Part shown: positions 23,784 to 33,660 of the stretch, piece by piece
Layout of the letters: every line of letters begins with the position of its first letter
Numbering within the stretch: the stretch's first letter is position 1
Source: Chitinophaga agrisoli
Lineage (GTDB): Bacteria; Bacteroidota; Bacteroidia; Chitinophagales; Chitinophagaceae
Direction: 5' to 3'
NCBI RefSeq assembly: GCF_008386695.1
Contig: NZ_VUOC01000001.1
Span: 532,347-596,346, forward strand
DNA length: 64,000 nucleotides
Program-made: the position numbers and the translations under genes
The notes under the pieces: generated by a model
Database searches by the model: none
Seen by the model: only the letters and a program-made list of their open reading frames with translations
Told to the model about the DNA's origin: nothing

Positions 23784-24788
23784 TTACCTGTTCTCGAAAT
23801 AATCAAAAGCATCAATCAGGTCCAGGTAAGCCCCATCAAAGTGGCTATCCACTATCTTTTTTACATAGGAGCTGTCGTTGCCGTAGATGATATCCTGCCA
23901 GGCCGGCGTCCAGTAATCAACAAAATAGTTGCCAGGCCAGGCGGGGTCCTGGGCATTGATAAAGAATGGATTATCCTCGTCCCAGTTTGTTTGCCAGTAA
24001 TAGCGGTATACTTCCGCCTCGCCAATGGACAGGTAACTGATGACCAGGCGTTTGCCGCCGTTGGCTTTGCGTTTAAGGCGGTCTATATCTGCAGCGGTGA
24101 AGGGGCGGCCGGCATCCAGGAACTGGTCCATAATGATCACATCATAATTAGTAGCGCTAACGGCATTTATAAATGCCGCTTTACTGGCATAATGCTGTGG
24201 GTTGATGAGATACAGGAAATTCCTGGCCAGTTTAAGATCTGTAATATCGTCTGCATTGGCATTGTAGGGCGGGCCGGGGATATTATCGAGCTCCCGGTGG
24301 TTGGCTGCAAAGGAGATATAACCGTTGGTGTTGTTGATGGCATAAGATGCATCTCCATTAGCCTGGGCGCAATAGTCTGTTACCAGTACCTGCTTGCTGT
24401 TCTTTATGCGGTCCAGGAAGGCGCGGAGATAGGCATTGTCTGCTGCGGGCGTAGGCACGTTATCATCCGTGTAGCCGTAATAAAGGTCCTCCTGGCCTAC
24501 GGCATCTATTGCCTGTATATAGCTTTGCGCCAGGGTACCATTACTTTCACCGTTGGTGGTGATGAGCTCTATACCGTTCTGCGGAATGATAAGGAATTGT
24601 GGATTGGTTGTTTTGGCATACTGGCTGATGCCGGTCACGAAATTGCGCATTTCCTCGCGGTAATCTATCACCGCTACGGGCATCTTGCGGGCCGCTTCTT
24701 CAGCGGGCGTAATATTCTCTGAAGGTGAACACGCGTGTATGTTCAACAGGATAGGGAGTGCTGTTACCAGCAGTTGTCCGGTTTTCAT
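23784..24788 (-). CDS. GH114/TM1410-like endo-alpha-1,4-polygalactosaminidase-family lipoprotein
   Basis: 334 aa. Lipoprotein signal LLNIHACSPSE (Cys near residue 20). The TIM-barrel pattern of the MJ1477/TM1410/GH114 group is visible: AVIDYREEMRNFVTGISQYAK, FLIIPQNGIELIT, DLYYGYTDD, VLVTDYCA, GGKRLVISYLSIGEAEVYRYYWQTNWD and FDGAYLDLIDAFDYF. The family includes enzymes that hydrolyse polygalactosamine in biofilm exopolysaccharides such as Pel. Here it is a single gene on the cell envelope. Confidence 0.85.
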   Translation of the reverse strand: MKTGQLLVTALPILLNIHACSPSENITPAEEAARKMPVAVIDYREEMRNFVTGISQYAKTTNPQFLIIPQNGIELITTNGESNGTLAQSYIQAIDAVGQEDLYYGYTDDNVPTPAADNAYLRAFLDRIKNSKQVLVTDYCAQANGDASYAINNTNGYISFAANHRELDNIPGPPYNANADDITDLKLARNFLYLINPQHYASKAAFINAVSATNYDVIIMDQFLDAGRPFTAADIDRLKRKANGGKRLVISYLSIGEAEVYRYYWQTNWDEDNPFFINAQDPAWPGNYFVDYWTPAWQDIIYGNDSSYVKKIVDSHFDGAYLDLIDAFDYFENR

Positions 24789-25041
24789 AGGATATGGTTA
24801 ATTGCCCTATAAAACGGCTGGGGGGAGCGCTATGGTATCCCATCGCTAAAAAGGCATAAAAAAATAACCTATCCTGTTAAAAAACCATGCTGTTCGGTTA
24901 AAATAACAACGGGGCTGTGTTTAAAAAACCTGTAAATTACTATTGCTTGCAATCGGTTGAAATGGGACGGCTCATTGCAGTAATAAGGGCGGTATCCCAT
25001 TATACCGCCTGGTTTATCACTTAAAAAAATTCTACGTCATC

Positions 25042-26193
25042 ATGAAATCCCTTTTACTCACCAACGGGCTCCTGTTGCTGACAGGCGCATTATTACCCCT
25101 TTCTCATCTATCCGCACAGGTAACACTCCAGGCCAATGGCCCTGGCAGCACGTATGAGCTTATTGAAAGCGTGCTGGGGAACGGCACCGCAAGCGAAACG
25201 CCGGACTGTGCGCATCCCGCATTTGGGCGGCATATCACAGAAGTGTTTGACAATGATCTGAATAAGAACGTGTTTGTGTTCCATATCCACAACACGCCGG
25301 ATAATGACCGCTGTACGGATGCAGACGACCGGCAGCGTAATGAGATCAAGACCTTTGGCCCATCGCCGGCGAACCTGAAAGGCGCCCTGAACGAAACCGT
25401 TACCTATCGCTGGAAGTTTAAACTGGACGCCGGTTTTATACCTACCTCCGGCTTCTGTCATATTCACCAGATAAAGGCTGGCGATGGAGATGACGGCGCG
25501 CCTATCATCACCCTAACGCCACGGGCCGGCAATCCGCAAAAAATGCAGGTGATACACAGCACCGGCACCGGCGGCACCAGCGGGGAGATCACCAGCGTAA
25601 ACCTCTCTTCCTTTAAAGGCGTTTGGGTAGAGGTGTATGAGAAGGTGAAATACGCGGTGAACGGCAGCTATGAAATTGTTATAAAACGGGTCAGCGACGG
25701 CGTTACATTGCTTTCTTACAGTGATAACAGTATTAATATGTGGCGGGACGAGACCACATTCTGCCGGCCTAAATGGGGTATTTACCGCAAGCTGGTATCC
25801 GGCATGCGGGATGAGCAGGTGCGGTTTGCGGACTTCTGTATCGCAGAAGGCAATGCTACCTGCCCCAGCGATGTGAACAGCACCGCTGTAGCTGCCGCCT
25901 CCATTATGCCAGATGGGAAAACGGATGCCGCTGCAGAAAAAGTAGCCGTGAAAATATTTCCCAACCCTACGCAGCACAGCACTACCATTGAGCTGGCGCT
26001 TAAAGAAGCGGGGCGTACCACGCTGGAAGTATATGATATGCAACAGCGGCTGGTGGCCACGCTGCTGAATAGCGAGCTGCAAGCAGGTACACACCGTACC
26101 GTATTTGATCTGAAAAATGTAGCGGCCGGGAATTATGTGGTGCATGTGGTGCACAACGGACGCTTGTTTACAAAAATGATAGCCAAACAATAA
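25042..26193 (+). CDS. Secreted polysaccharide lyase-like protein with T9SS sorting domain
   Basis: 383 aa. Signal peptide ends LSAQ (residue 26). The main domain (about 30-280) has a jelly-roll character with RNEIKTFGPSP, YRWKFKLDAGFIPTSGFCHIHQIKAGDG, APIITLTPR and FCRPKWGIYRKL, as in alginate/glucuronan or heparin lyase-like folds; I cannot fix the family. The last 85 residues (VKIFPNPTQHSTTIELALKEAG...GNYVVHVVHNGRLFTKMIAKQ) are a type A C-terminal domain, which marks secretion by T9SS and surface anchoring. Single gene. Confidence 0.7.
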   Translation: MKSLLLTNGLLLLTGALLPLSHLSAQVTLQANGPGSTYELIESVLGNGTASETPDCAHPAFGRHITEVFDNDLNKNVFVFHIHNTPDNDRCTDADDRQRNEIKTFGPSPANLKGALNETVTYRWKFKLDAGFIPTSGFCHIHQIKAGDGDDGAPIITLTPRAGNPQKMQVIHSTGTGGTSGEITSVNLSSFKGVWVEVYEKVKYAVNGSYEIVIKRVSDGVTLLSYSDNSINMWRDETTFCRPKWGIYRKLVSGMRDEQVRFADFCIAEGNATCPSDVNSTAVAAASIMPDGKTDAAAEKVAVKIFPNPTQHSTTIELALKEAGRTTLEVYDMQQRLVATLLNSELQAGTHRTVFDLKNVAAGNYVVHVVHNGRLFTKMIAKQ

Positions 26194-26206
26194 CCCGTAT
26201 TTTTTT

Positions 26207-26246
26207 GAGCGCCATTTGTTGCAGGCAACTGCAGCAAATGGCGCTC
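26207..26246. repeat. Long inverted repeat after the T9SS cargo gene
   Basis: Arms GAGCGCCATTTG and CAAATGGCGCTC are perfectly complementary around 16 bases that contain TGCA/TGCA. The T run precedes rather than follows the stem, so it is not a standard terminator, though it may still stop transcription or protect the 3' end. Confidence 0.6.
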
Positions 26247-26874
26247 TCCCTTTGGGGCCTGCATATGCGGGTATAAGTACGTAATATATAGGTTAGATAG
26301 ATATCGTATACGAATTACATACTAGCCTGTTTACAGTACATGCCTGCACTGGCACGGCTGTACGCAAATGGGCGCATAAGTATTACTTAGATGAGGGAAG
26401 GCATTTCAAATGAAAAATATTTGTTAAGAAAAATTATGAAAAATCGTTTTAGCTAATTAAATTTGATGACAACCGATTGAAGAAGTATCCGTAGCAGGAT
26501 TTTTTTGCTTAAAGGCCACCAAGTTGTAGTTATAGTAGTAGTGAATCCCAGATCCGCGTTATCTATCAGCCTAAATCCAATGCCTTTGCAGCACTAACTA
26601 TCCAGGACCATATTCCATCAGATTAAATATTCGTCGTACAGCATTTGAAAAATTCCACAATCATCGCACATGCAGGTTAGATTTTTACATCTCTCAAAGG
26701 GCCATGGTATCCGTATGCCCGTTATTAATCCGGACCATTTATATTTTCTGCTTTTACGAAAAGGGACTGAAACCACACAGGATCAGTAGTTAACCTGTTT
26801 TCACAAAGCGCGACCTTATTGTTCCAAACGTAATCCATCTTACGTGAGGGACCCGTATTGCTAAAATTCCACTT
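26247..26874 (+). other. About 630-base upstream region of the first SusC gene
   Basis: AT-rich, without any credible ORF on either strand. No confident promoter pair was picked out. A long 5' control region is common ahead of SusC operons; no antisense RNA or regulator gene was recognised. Confidence 0.45.
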
Positions 26875-29874
26875 ATGGCACATCCTTATTCCTCCCTGCA
26901 CAAGGGCCTGGCGGGGGCGGCTATCTGTTTGCTGTTATGTAACAGCAACTATGCCCAAAACGTGTACAAGAACAAAGACACTACCGGTACCGCTGCAACA
27001 GATAGTATTGGCTGGTTAAAGAAAACTCCCCTGTTACCGCGGGATACTACCGGCCATCTTCCGAACAATGAACTGTTCCTCCCACACCCGCAGATAGGCG
27101 CCGTATCTGCGGTAGACATGAATGAAACAAAAAAGCTGCCCTACACCAGCATTGACCAGATGCTGGCCGGCAGGGTAACTGGCGTGGACATACGCACGCC
27201 CAGCGCAGAGCCGGGAAAACGTACCAGCGTATTTATCCGCGGCGCCTCCACATTATTGCTTAAGAACAGCGATGTTTTCTACGCGCAGCCTACTTATGTA
27301 GTGGATGGCATCCCACTGGTGCCGGACCATCCTTTCCCGTACGATATACAGCGGTTTGATCTTAACCGCATGGGTACGGAGATCAATCTCCTTAGCTTCC
27401 TGGACGTAAACGATATCGCAAGCATAGAAGTGCTGAAAGATTTTGCCGCCAGCGCCAAATATGGCCCGCTGGCAGCAAACGGTATTGTAAATATTACGAC
27501 CAAAGGCCCGCGTTCCGGGCGTATGAAAGTAACCGTAAACTCATGGGTAGGCCTATCGCTACAGCCCAGGGTAAAGACGGTGAACGGGGAGTTTGAGCGT
27601 GATTTCCGTATGCCGTTCTATCAAAAATATGCGAATGAGACCCAGTGGCGCAATTTTCCGCGTTACCTGGCAGACTCCACACAGGACCGGTACTTTGGCG
27701 CATCTGACTGGGATGAGGTCTATTACCGGAACGGCTGGAGCAATGGCATACAGGCGGCCGTAAGCGGCGGCACCCGGCTGGCGAACTTCCGTTTTAGCCT
27801 GGGCCGCTCCGCACAGCAGGGTGTAGCAGACCGCACCGGTATGAACCGTTATGATGTGAATTTTGGCGTTAACCTGATGCCGGTAAAACACCTGATGCTT
27901 ACTACCTACATCAGCGGCGCCACCGTTACCCGTAGCCGGAATGAGTTTATCCGCGACCGGGCCGGCGATGAGGATTACCTGGTGAATTTTGAAAGCCCGC
28001 CATCACCCAACAAGCAATATTTCCAGAGTTATTTTACCGCTATAAAGGATGGCATCAACAAGAACCGGAATAACAATGCCCGGGTACTGGCCAATCTGCA
28101 CTACGATCTATCCCCCCACTGGTCTTTGAACAGCCGTTTTAGTATTGACTATACGCAGAATTTCCGCGACCTGTTCATACCTACCTATCTCAATGATGGC
28201 AACAACTTTGTATCCAATTTTGACGGGTTAAGCCGGCGTATGATGCTGGATAATTCTGTCCGGTATGATAACACCTTTGCAGACAAACACCATCTGGATG
28301 TTACCGTGGGACAGCTGGCCCTGTGGGATAAATGGCGTTATGATTACGGCAGGGCCTACAAGGGGAGGAGCGACTATATTAAAATATACAAGCCTGGTGA
28401 TGACGCCAATAAAGAAGGCGTATTTGGCAACCTGCGCCTGCAGACCAATTATAAGGACTATACACAATCCAACCTGGCCTCTTTCTATACCAATGTTGGC
28501 TATAATTATGCAGGTAAATACTTTGTGAACCTGTACCTGCGCCGGGATGGCAGCTCTAATGTACCAGCAGCGCATCGCTGGCTGTTCTCTCCCACCCTGT
28601 CTGCCGCCTGGAAGATCAGCAAAGAGGACTTCCTGCAACAGGCCGGCTGGCTGAGTAACCTGAACCTGCGCGCCAGCTATGGCCGTGTGGGCCGGGTACT
28701 GATGGACGAATACTACAAAGGCGGCCCCATATACAATGTGGACATAGGCTGGAACGGCAACCCCAATATGGCTACCTATAACGCCTTTCCCGCTATTAAT
28801 GCCGGCTTTGGCACCGGTTATGTAACCGATGATCTGAAATGGCCTTATGTAGAACAATGGAACCTGGGCCTTGATATAGGCCTGCTACACGACCGTATAC
28901 ATGCCTCCCTGGATGTATATGCCAAAACAGACAAGGATCTGCTGTTGAAAATACCCGTTATGGAAGAAAGCGGTTATACCGGCCTGGTAAAGAACGGTAT
29001 GGACATCCGCAATTTTGGCTATGAGCTGGCCCTGGACGCCGCCATTATACAAGGCCCGCAATTTGGATGGACCACCAGCCTGTCCGTTTACACCAACCAG
29101 AACAAGCTGCTGGCCATGCCAGACGGCGTACAGGATATGACCATAGGCAACCGCCGCCTGCTGGTTGATAAACCCACAGACCGTTACTGGCTGCTGATCA
29201 ACGAAGGCATTTATAACACGGATGCGGATATACCCATAAACCCATCCACCGGCAAAAAAATGAGCTACCAGGGTGTAGCCCTCCATGCCGGCGATCCCAT
29301 TTGGAAAGACCTTAACGGCGACTATGTGATCAATGATGCGGACCGGGTGATGAAAGGCCGCCAGGTACCTGCCGCGCAGGGCTACTTCAGCAACACTTTC
29401 CGCTACCGGCAGCTGGAACTGCAGGTGCTTTGCAACTATGCCTTTGGGCGTAAGATCATTAACCAGGCCATGGCAGACCGTTTTGATTTTGCCGCACGTG
29501 AAGGCGCGGATGATATCAAAGGCATTAAGGAAGTGAACTACTGGGCCAAAGTAGACGGGGATTACGATAAATACCCGCTGTACAATCCCTGGAGCGCCGT
29601 AAATGCCTATCAACCGGATCAGACCCTGTTTTTGGAAGATGGTTCCTTTGTAAAGCTGCGGGCCATTACCCTTGCCTACAACCTGCGCGCATCCTGGATG
29701 GAACGCCGTGGTATTGAACAGCTACGTATCTATGCCACCGCGAACAACGTGGCCACCTGGACGCCCTATACCGGCGGCGACCCGGAAGCGGTGGACTATT
29801 TTGGCTATGACCAGGGCTATTACAACTGGCCCGCTCCCAGGAGCTTTACCCTTGGTTTTAACTTTCAATTCTGA
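26875..29874 (+). CDS. SusC/RagA-type TonB-dependent outer-membrane transporter (locus 1)
   Basis: 999 aa. Signal peptide (GLAGAAICLLLCNSNYAQ). The plug domain follows: TSIDQMLAGRVTGVDIRTPSAEPGKRTSVFIRGAST and IASIEVLKDFAASAKYGPLAANGIVNITTK. The barrel ends ...YNWPAPRSFTLGFNFQF, with the terminal Phe typical of barrel proteins. Unlike the SusC of locus 2 it lacks the N-terminal carboxypeptidase-like domain and starts almost directly with the plug. It imports a TonB-energised ligand, probably a glycan, together with the SusD gene 17 bases downstream. Confidence 0.93.
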   Translation: MAHPYSSLHKGLAGAAICLLLCNSNYAQNVYKNKDTTGTAATDSIGWLKKTPLLPRDTTGHLPNNELFLPHPQIGAVSAVDMNETKKLPYTSIDQMLAGRVTGVDIRTPSAEPGKRTSVFIRGASTLLLKNSDVFYAQPTYVVDGIPLVPDHPFPYDIQRFDLNRMGTEINLLSFLDVNDIASIEVLKDFAASAKYGPLAANGIVNITTKGPRSGRMKVTVNSWVGLSLQPRVKTVNGEFERDFRMPFYQKYANETQWRNFPRYLADSTQDRYFGASDWDEVYYRNGWSNGIQAAVSGGTRLANFRFSLGRSAQQGVADRTGMNRYDVNFGVNLMPVKHLMLTTYISGATVTRSRNEFIRDRAGDEDYLVNFESPPSPNKQYFQSYFTAIKDGINKNRNNNARVLANLHYDLSPHWSLNSRFSIDYTQNFRDLFIPTYLNDGNNFVSNFDGLSRRMMLDNSVRYDNTFADKHHLDVTVGQLALWDKWRYDYGRAYKGRSDYIKIYKPGDDANKEGVFGNLRLQTNYKDYTQSNLASFYTNVGYNYAGKYFVNLYLRRDGSSNVPAAHRWLFSPTLSAAWKISKEDFLQQAGWLSNLNLRASYGRVGRVLMDEYYKGGPIYNVDIGWNGNPNMATYNAFPAINAGFGTGYVTDDLKWPYVEQWNLGLDIGLLHDRIHASLDVYAKTDKDLLLKIPVMEESGYTGLVKNGMDIRNFGYELALDAAIIQGPQFGWTTSLSVYTNQNKLLAMPDGVQDMTIGNRRLLVDKPTDRYWLLINEGIYNTDADIPINPSTGKKMSYQGVALHAGDPIWKDLNGDYVINDADRVMKGRQVPAAQGYFSNTFRYRQLELQVLCNYAFGRKIINQAMADRFDFAAREGADDIKGIKEVNYWAKVDGDYDKYPLYNPWSAVNAYQPDQTLFLEDGSFVKLRAITLAYNLRASWMERRGIEQLRIYATANNVATWTPYTGGDPEAVDYFGYDQGYYNWPAPRSFTLGFNFQF

Positions 29875-29891
29875 CCCAAAACAACTTTGCC

Positions 29892-31367
29892 ATGCGATAT
29901 ACTATTGTGATCCTATTGGGAATGGCCTTACTGGGCAGCGCGTGTAAGAAGATGCTGGATGAGCCTTCCAGGCGCGCGCTGACGGAGGAGAACATGTGGC
30001 AGAACAAGAACGATGCCCGTGCTGCTACCTATGGCTGTTATGCGCTGATCCGCGCGGCCCTTATGAATGAGAACGCCCACTGGGTATATGGAGACATGCG
30101 CGGCGGCGATTTCCGCGTAACAAAACGCGGCGACCTGCAGGCGCTGGTAGACAATAACCTGAACGCCAGCTATGCCACCGCTGACCAGTGGCGCGACTGG
30201 CGCCGCTTTTATGCCGCCATTGCCCAGTGTAACCTGGCCATTGAACGGCTGCCGGAGGTGGTGAAAAATGACTACCGCTATTCTGTGAATGATATGGAGC
30301 TGGACCGCTCCCAGGTACGTTTCCTGCGCGCCTTTTTATACTATTACATAGTACGGATCTGGGGCGATGTACCGCTGATCGCCACCGTTAACGACGGTTC
30401 CTTTAAACCCGTAGCACGCAGCTCCGCGCAACAGGTACTGGACTTTGCCATACAGGACGCCCTGGCCGCCGCGTACGGACTGCCCTGGAAATATGACGGC
30501 AGATCCCCCGAGCAGCAGGGCGACTACCAGGGGCAGGGCGAAGGTCACCATACGGATATATCCGCCACCCGCGGTATGGCGTATACGCTGCTGGCCCATC
30601 TATATGCCTGGAAAGGCGATTATACAAACGCGCTTCAAAATACCCGCAACGTAATCGATAACCAGGCCCTTACCGGTTATAATTTTGTAAGCACCGCCGA
30701 TCTTACCCGGCTGGATGGCTCTTTCCGCGGGCGTGGTTTAAGTAACATCTTCCAGGTGGACCTGAACTTTGACCATGCGGAGTTTTCCACCACCGGCCAA
30801 CTCGAAGACTGGACCCTGCGGCTGCCGGATATCCCCAAAAGCGAATCAGAGATCTATGTTCCCAAAGACAGCATACTGGGTATATACAGTGAGGCCAACG
30901 ACCAACGCGCCACGCTGTTCTTTTCCCAGCTGAATGACGCCTTCCCGGTGTTCTATAAAATGAAACAAGTAAATACCGCGGTTACTAATCCTACCCTGCG
31001 CTTCTATACATCTGCCATTATCATTTTCCGGTATGAGGAACTGTACCTGCTGCAGGCGGAGTGTAAAGCCCGCCTGGGACTAGGCGACGCCATAGGCGAT
31101 CTTAACAACATCCGCAGCCGGCGTGGGCTAAAATCACTGCCCGGCAGCCCCAGTCAACAGGCCCTGCTGGACGCCATTTTTATGGAGCGCCGCCGGGAGC
31201 TGATAGGCGAAGGCTGGTACTGGTATGATCTTATCCACTTTAATAAGATCCCCCAATACACCCAGCTTACGCAACAGGATGTGAACAATGGCGCCGCCTA
31301 CTGGCCGGTATCCAAAGCAGCCCTGGCTACTAACAGCGCACTTGTACAGAACAGTTTCTGGAGATAA
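29892..31367 (+). CDS. SusD/RagB lipoprotein (locus 1)
   Basis: 491 aa. Lipoprotein signal LLGSACKKML. SusD features: RRALTEENMWQNKNDARAATYGCYALIR, VRFLRAFLYYYIVRIWGDVPLI near residue 140, and the C-terminal NNIRSRRGLKSLPGS...AIFMERRRELIGEGWYWYDLIHFN. It binds the substrate at the surface and forms the lid over the SusC channel. It is followed at 48 bases by the FAS1/CBM6 gene of the same operon. Confidence 0.93.
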   Translation: MRYTIVILLGMALLGSACKKMLDEPSRRALTEENMWQNKNDARAATYGCYALIRAALMNENAHWVYGDMRGGDFRVTKRGDLQALVDNNLNASYATADQWRDWRRFYAAIAQCNLAIERLPEVVKNDYRYSVNDMELDRSQVRFLRAFLYYYIVRIWGDVPLIATVNDGSFKPVARSSAQQVLDFAIQDALAAAYGLPWKYDGRSPEQQGDYQGQGEGHHTDISATRGMAYTLLAHLYAWKGDYTNALQNTRNVIDNQALTGYNFVSTADLTRLDGSFRGRGLSNIFQVDLNFDHAEFSTTGQLEDWTLRLPDIPKSESEIYVPKDSILGIYSEANDQRATLFFSQLNDAFPVFYKMKQVNTAVTNPTLRFYTSAIIIFRYEELYLLQAECKARLGLGDAIGDLNNIRSRRGLKSLPGSPSQQALLDAIFMERRRELIGEGWYWYDLIHFNKIPQYTQLTQQDVNNGAAYWPVSKAALATNSALVQNSFWR

Positions 31368-31415
31368 TGAGGCCGGATGGCAGATCCCGGCGATATACAC
31401 GCTAAAAACAGACCA

Positions 31416-32600
31416 ATGAAACCAAACATACCATCACCCAATAAACGGCCCGCATGGCAACGACACGGGCAGCTATGGCGCAGCACTACAGGCCTGTGCC
31501 TTATACTGCTGCTTACGGCAGGCTGTAAAAAGTATAATGAGTTCCGCAATGCCAAACCTACCTCAGAGGTAAGCGTAAATACCTATGATTTCCTGAAAAG
31601 TCAGCAGGGTTTGTATGATACGCTGTTACACCTGATAGATATAGCCGGCCTGGCAGATACGCTCAAGACCGCGAATGTGACCTTTTTTGCACCGCAGGAC
31701 TACAGCATACGCACCGGCCTGTATAACCTGAACTATACCCGCGGCAAGTACGGTTTTGCCGGTAACTGGACGCTGGACAGCATTCCCCCGGCCGTATGGG
31801 ATACCTTACTGCGCCGGTATATGATACCCGCGAAAGTAACCTCAGACTCCCTGGATTATGCGGATGGCGTAAACCTGACCACGCTCTCCTACGGTTATCT
31901 GATGAACGGGAAAACCGCGCCTACCAATGCTTCTGGCATCATTGCAGGCGGGCCTACGATCATACAGCTCAGCGATATGAACCGCTCCCGCTTTGTACGG
32001 GACTGGTCTACCTCCATTACCCAAAGCATAGATCTTAAGACTGCCAACGGGTGGCTGCATGTGCTGGAAAGTAAACACGTATTCGGATTTATATCGCTGG
32101 TGCCGCTGGCCTTCCCTTATTCCCTGAACCCCATACAGGCGCCTTACCTGGGCCTGCCATCACCCATACCCGGCACCATAGAGGTAGAGGATTTTGACGA
32201 TGGCGGCGAGGGGCTCTCTTATCATGACACCGATAACAACAACAATGGCGGCCAATACCGTACGGAGCGTGTAGATATTGAGAACTGCGGCGAAGGCGGT
32301 TTTAACATAGGCTGGACCAGCGGTTCTGAATGGCTGGAGTATACCGTAGAAGTAACCGTTAGCGGCGACTATGACCTGGGTGTACGCGCAGCGGCCAACG
32401 ACGAACCAGGCGGAGATTTTCACGTAGAATTTGATGGCGTGAACATTACCGGCACTATGCACTGCCCCCGTACCGGCGGCTGGCAAAGTTATATTACCCT
32501 TAGTAAAACGGTAACGCTTACCGCCGGCAAACATGTAATGCGGTTTGTGCTGGATACCGGCGGTTACAATATCAACAAATTCATTTTTACCAAACTTTAA
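31416..32600 (+). CDS. Lipoprotein with FAS1 domain and C-terminal CBM6 module
   Basis: 394 aa from the ATG at 31416, which gives a compact lipoprotein signal (LCLILLLTAGCKK); the ATG at 31377 would add 13 residues. Residues about 45-235 form a fasciclin (FAS1) domain (GLYDTLLHLIDIAGLADTLKTANVTFFAPQDYSI ... NGWLHVLESKHVFGF). Residues about 250-394 are a CBM6-like module (TIEVEDFDDGGEGLSYHDTD, WTSGSEWLEYTVEV, GKHVMRFVLDTGGYNINKFIF). It probably binds the target glycan on the surface for the SusCD pair. The fusion with CBM6 is absent from the FAS1 protein of locus 2. Confidence 0.85.
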   Translation: MKPNIPSPNKRPAWQRHGQLWRSTTGLCLILLLTAGCKKYNEFRNAKPTSEVSVNTYDFLKSQQGLYDTLLHLIDIAGLADTLKTANVTFFAPQDYSIRTGLYNLNYTRGKYGFAGNWTLDSIPPAVWDTLLRRYMIPAKVTSDSLDYADGVNLTTLSYGYLMNGKTAPTNASGIIAGGPTIIQLSDMNRSRFVRDWSTSITQSIDLKTANGWLHVLESKHVFGFISLVPLAFPYSLNPIQAPYLGLPSPIPGTIEVEDFDDGGEGLSYHDTDNNNNGGQYRTERVDIENCGEGGFNIGWTSGSEWLEYTVEVTVSGDYDLGVRAAANDEPGGDFHVEFDGVNITGTMHCPRTGGWQSYITLSKTVTLTAGKHVMRFVLDTGGYNINKFIFTKL

Positions 32601-32610
32601 TCAGCGCACT

Positions 32611-33648
32611 ATGCAACGTTACCTACCTTATTTTGCCATTGTTCTGCTGCTGGCTTTTATGGCCGCCGGCTGCTACAAGCATATGGTGCCGGATGAAGAG
32701 GACTTCTTCAGTAATAACATGAACTATAACCGGAACAATTTTCCGGTGAACCTGGGCCGTACCAATGTGTACGCCTATATCTTCAACGCAGATTATTCCA
32801 CACAGCCCCTGGACTTTGCCATAGAGAATGTGCGCCACAGTGACAGTACTGCCGCACCGGAGCTGCTGGAAAATGTAGATACCAAGCAATGGAAGGAATA
32901 CTACAGCGGCCTGGAAACCACCGTAGCGCAGATAGAAGCCAAACGCACCACGGTGAAGCGGCCCGTACTTGATATGCGGCCACACTCCGGCGAGATCTTT
33001 TTCTGGAATACAGACTCCGCCCGCGTAAAACCTGGTATCTATTATTTTGATGTAAGGGTAAAGAACAAAGGCGGCGAAAAGGTATTTAAGAATATGGTAC
33101 TGGATGTACGCCGTCCACGCCCATATGATCCCTATGAGTTTGACGACATCACCGGCCTGCGTAAACCGCTGGACCAGGGAGGCATTAACCACCCGGATGT
33201 ATCTGGCGTGGTGGATATGCTGAACCTGGCCCTGATCAGGGACAGCATCAATGTATACTTCCGTAAAACAGACGTCAAGGGCAATACGCTTACGTTCAAG
33301 ATCTTTGATAAAGACTCATTGCCCATCCCATTCTCCAACTTTAACCTTACCCGCTGGGACAGCCTGCGTTACCGCAGCGGCGCCGCCGGGGTGGATGTAG
33401 CCTTTGGTTTTAACCGGCGTATGAGCCCGGACAGTACGGTGCTTACCTATGATGTAACCAGCCCATTCCCCATACTGGCAGATGTTTCCGGCAACTCAGA
33501 CAAAGCCAGCATCGCCTTTGTGTATAACCGGGTATCCTTTGGCCAGCGGTTCAATGCCGCCATAGGGCTCAGTTTCGCCATTTATGAACCGGGCGACTGG
33601 GAAGTGATCATCAAGTTCAAGGTTAATCCAAAATTTCAGGACGATTAA
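32611..33648 (+). CDS. DUF5007-type lipoprotein
   Basis: 345 aa from the ATG at 32611; an upstream ATG in the same frame overlaps the previous gene. Lipoprotein signal LLAFMAAGCYKHMVPDEEDFFSNN. The body (NNFPVNLGRTNVYAYIFNADYSTQPLDFAIENV, SGEIFFWNTDSARVKPGIYYFDVRVKNKGG) is the pattern of the DUF5007 family, which occurs with SusCD and FAS1 genes. Function unknown; probably a surface glycan-binding accessory. It is 10 bases after the FAS1/CBM6 gene and 12 bases before the SusC of locus 2. Confidence 0.75.
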   Translation: MQRYLPYFAIVLLLAFMAAGCYKHMVPDEEDFFSNNMNYNRNNFPVNLGRTNVYAYIFNADYSTQPLDFAIENVRHSDSTAAPELLENVDTKQWKEYYSGLETTVAQIEAKRTTVKRPVLDMRPHSGEIFFWNTDSARVKPGIYYFDVRVKNKGGEKVFKNMVLDVRRPRPYDPYEFDDITGLRKPLDQGGINHPDVSGVVDMLNLALIRDSINVYFRKTDVKGNTLTFKIFDKDSLPIPFSNFNLTRWDSLRYRSGAAGVDVAFGFNRRMSPDSTVLTYDVTSPFPILADVSGNSDKASIAFVYNRVSFGQRFNAAIGLSFAIYEPGDWEVIIKFKVNPKFQDD

Positions 33649-33660
33649 AATTACCACGTT

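Noticed and set aside
26207-26246. Rho-independent terminator
   Set aside because: The T run lies before the stem and not after it on either strand; listed only as an inverted repeat.
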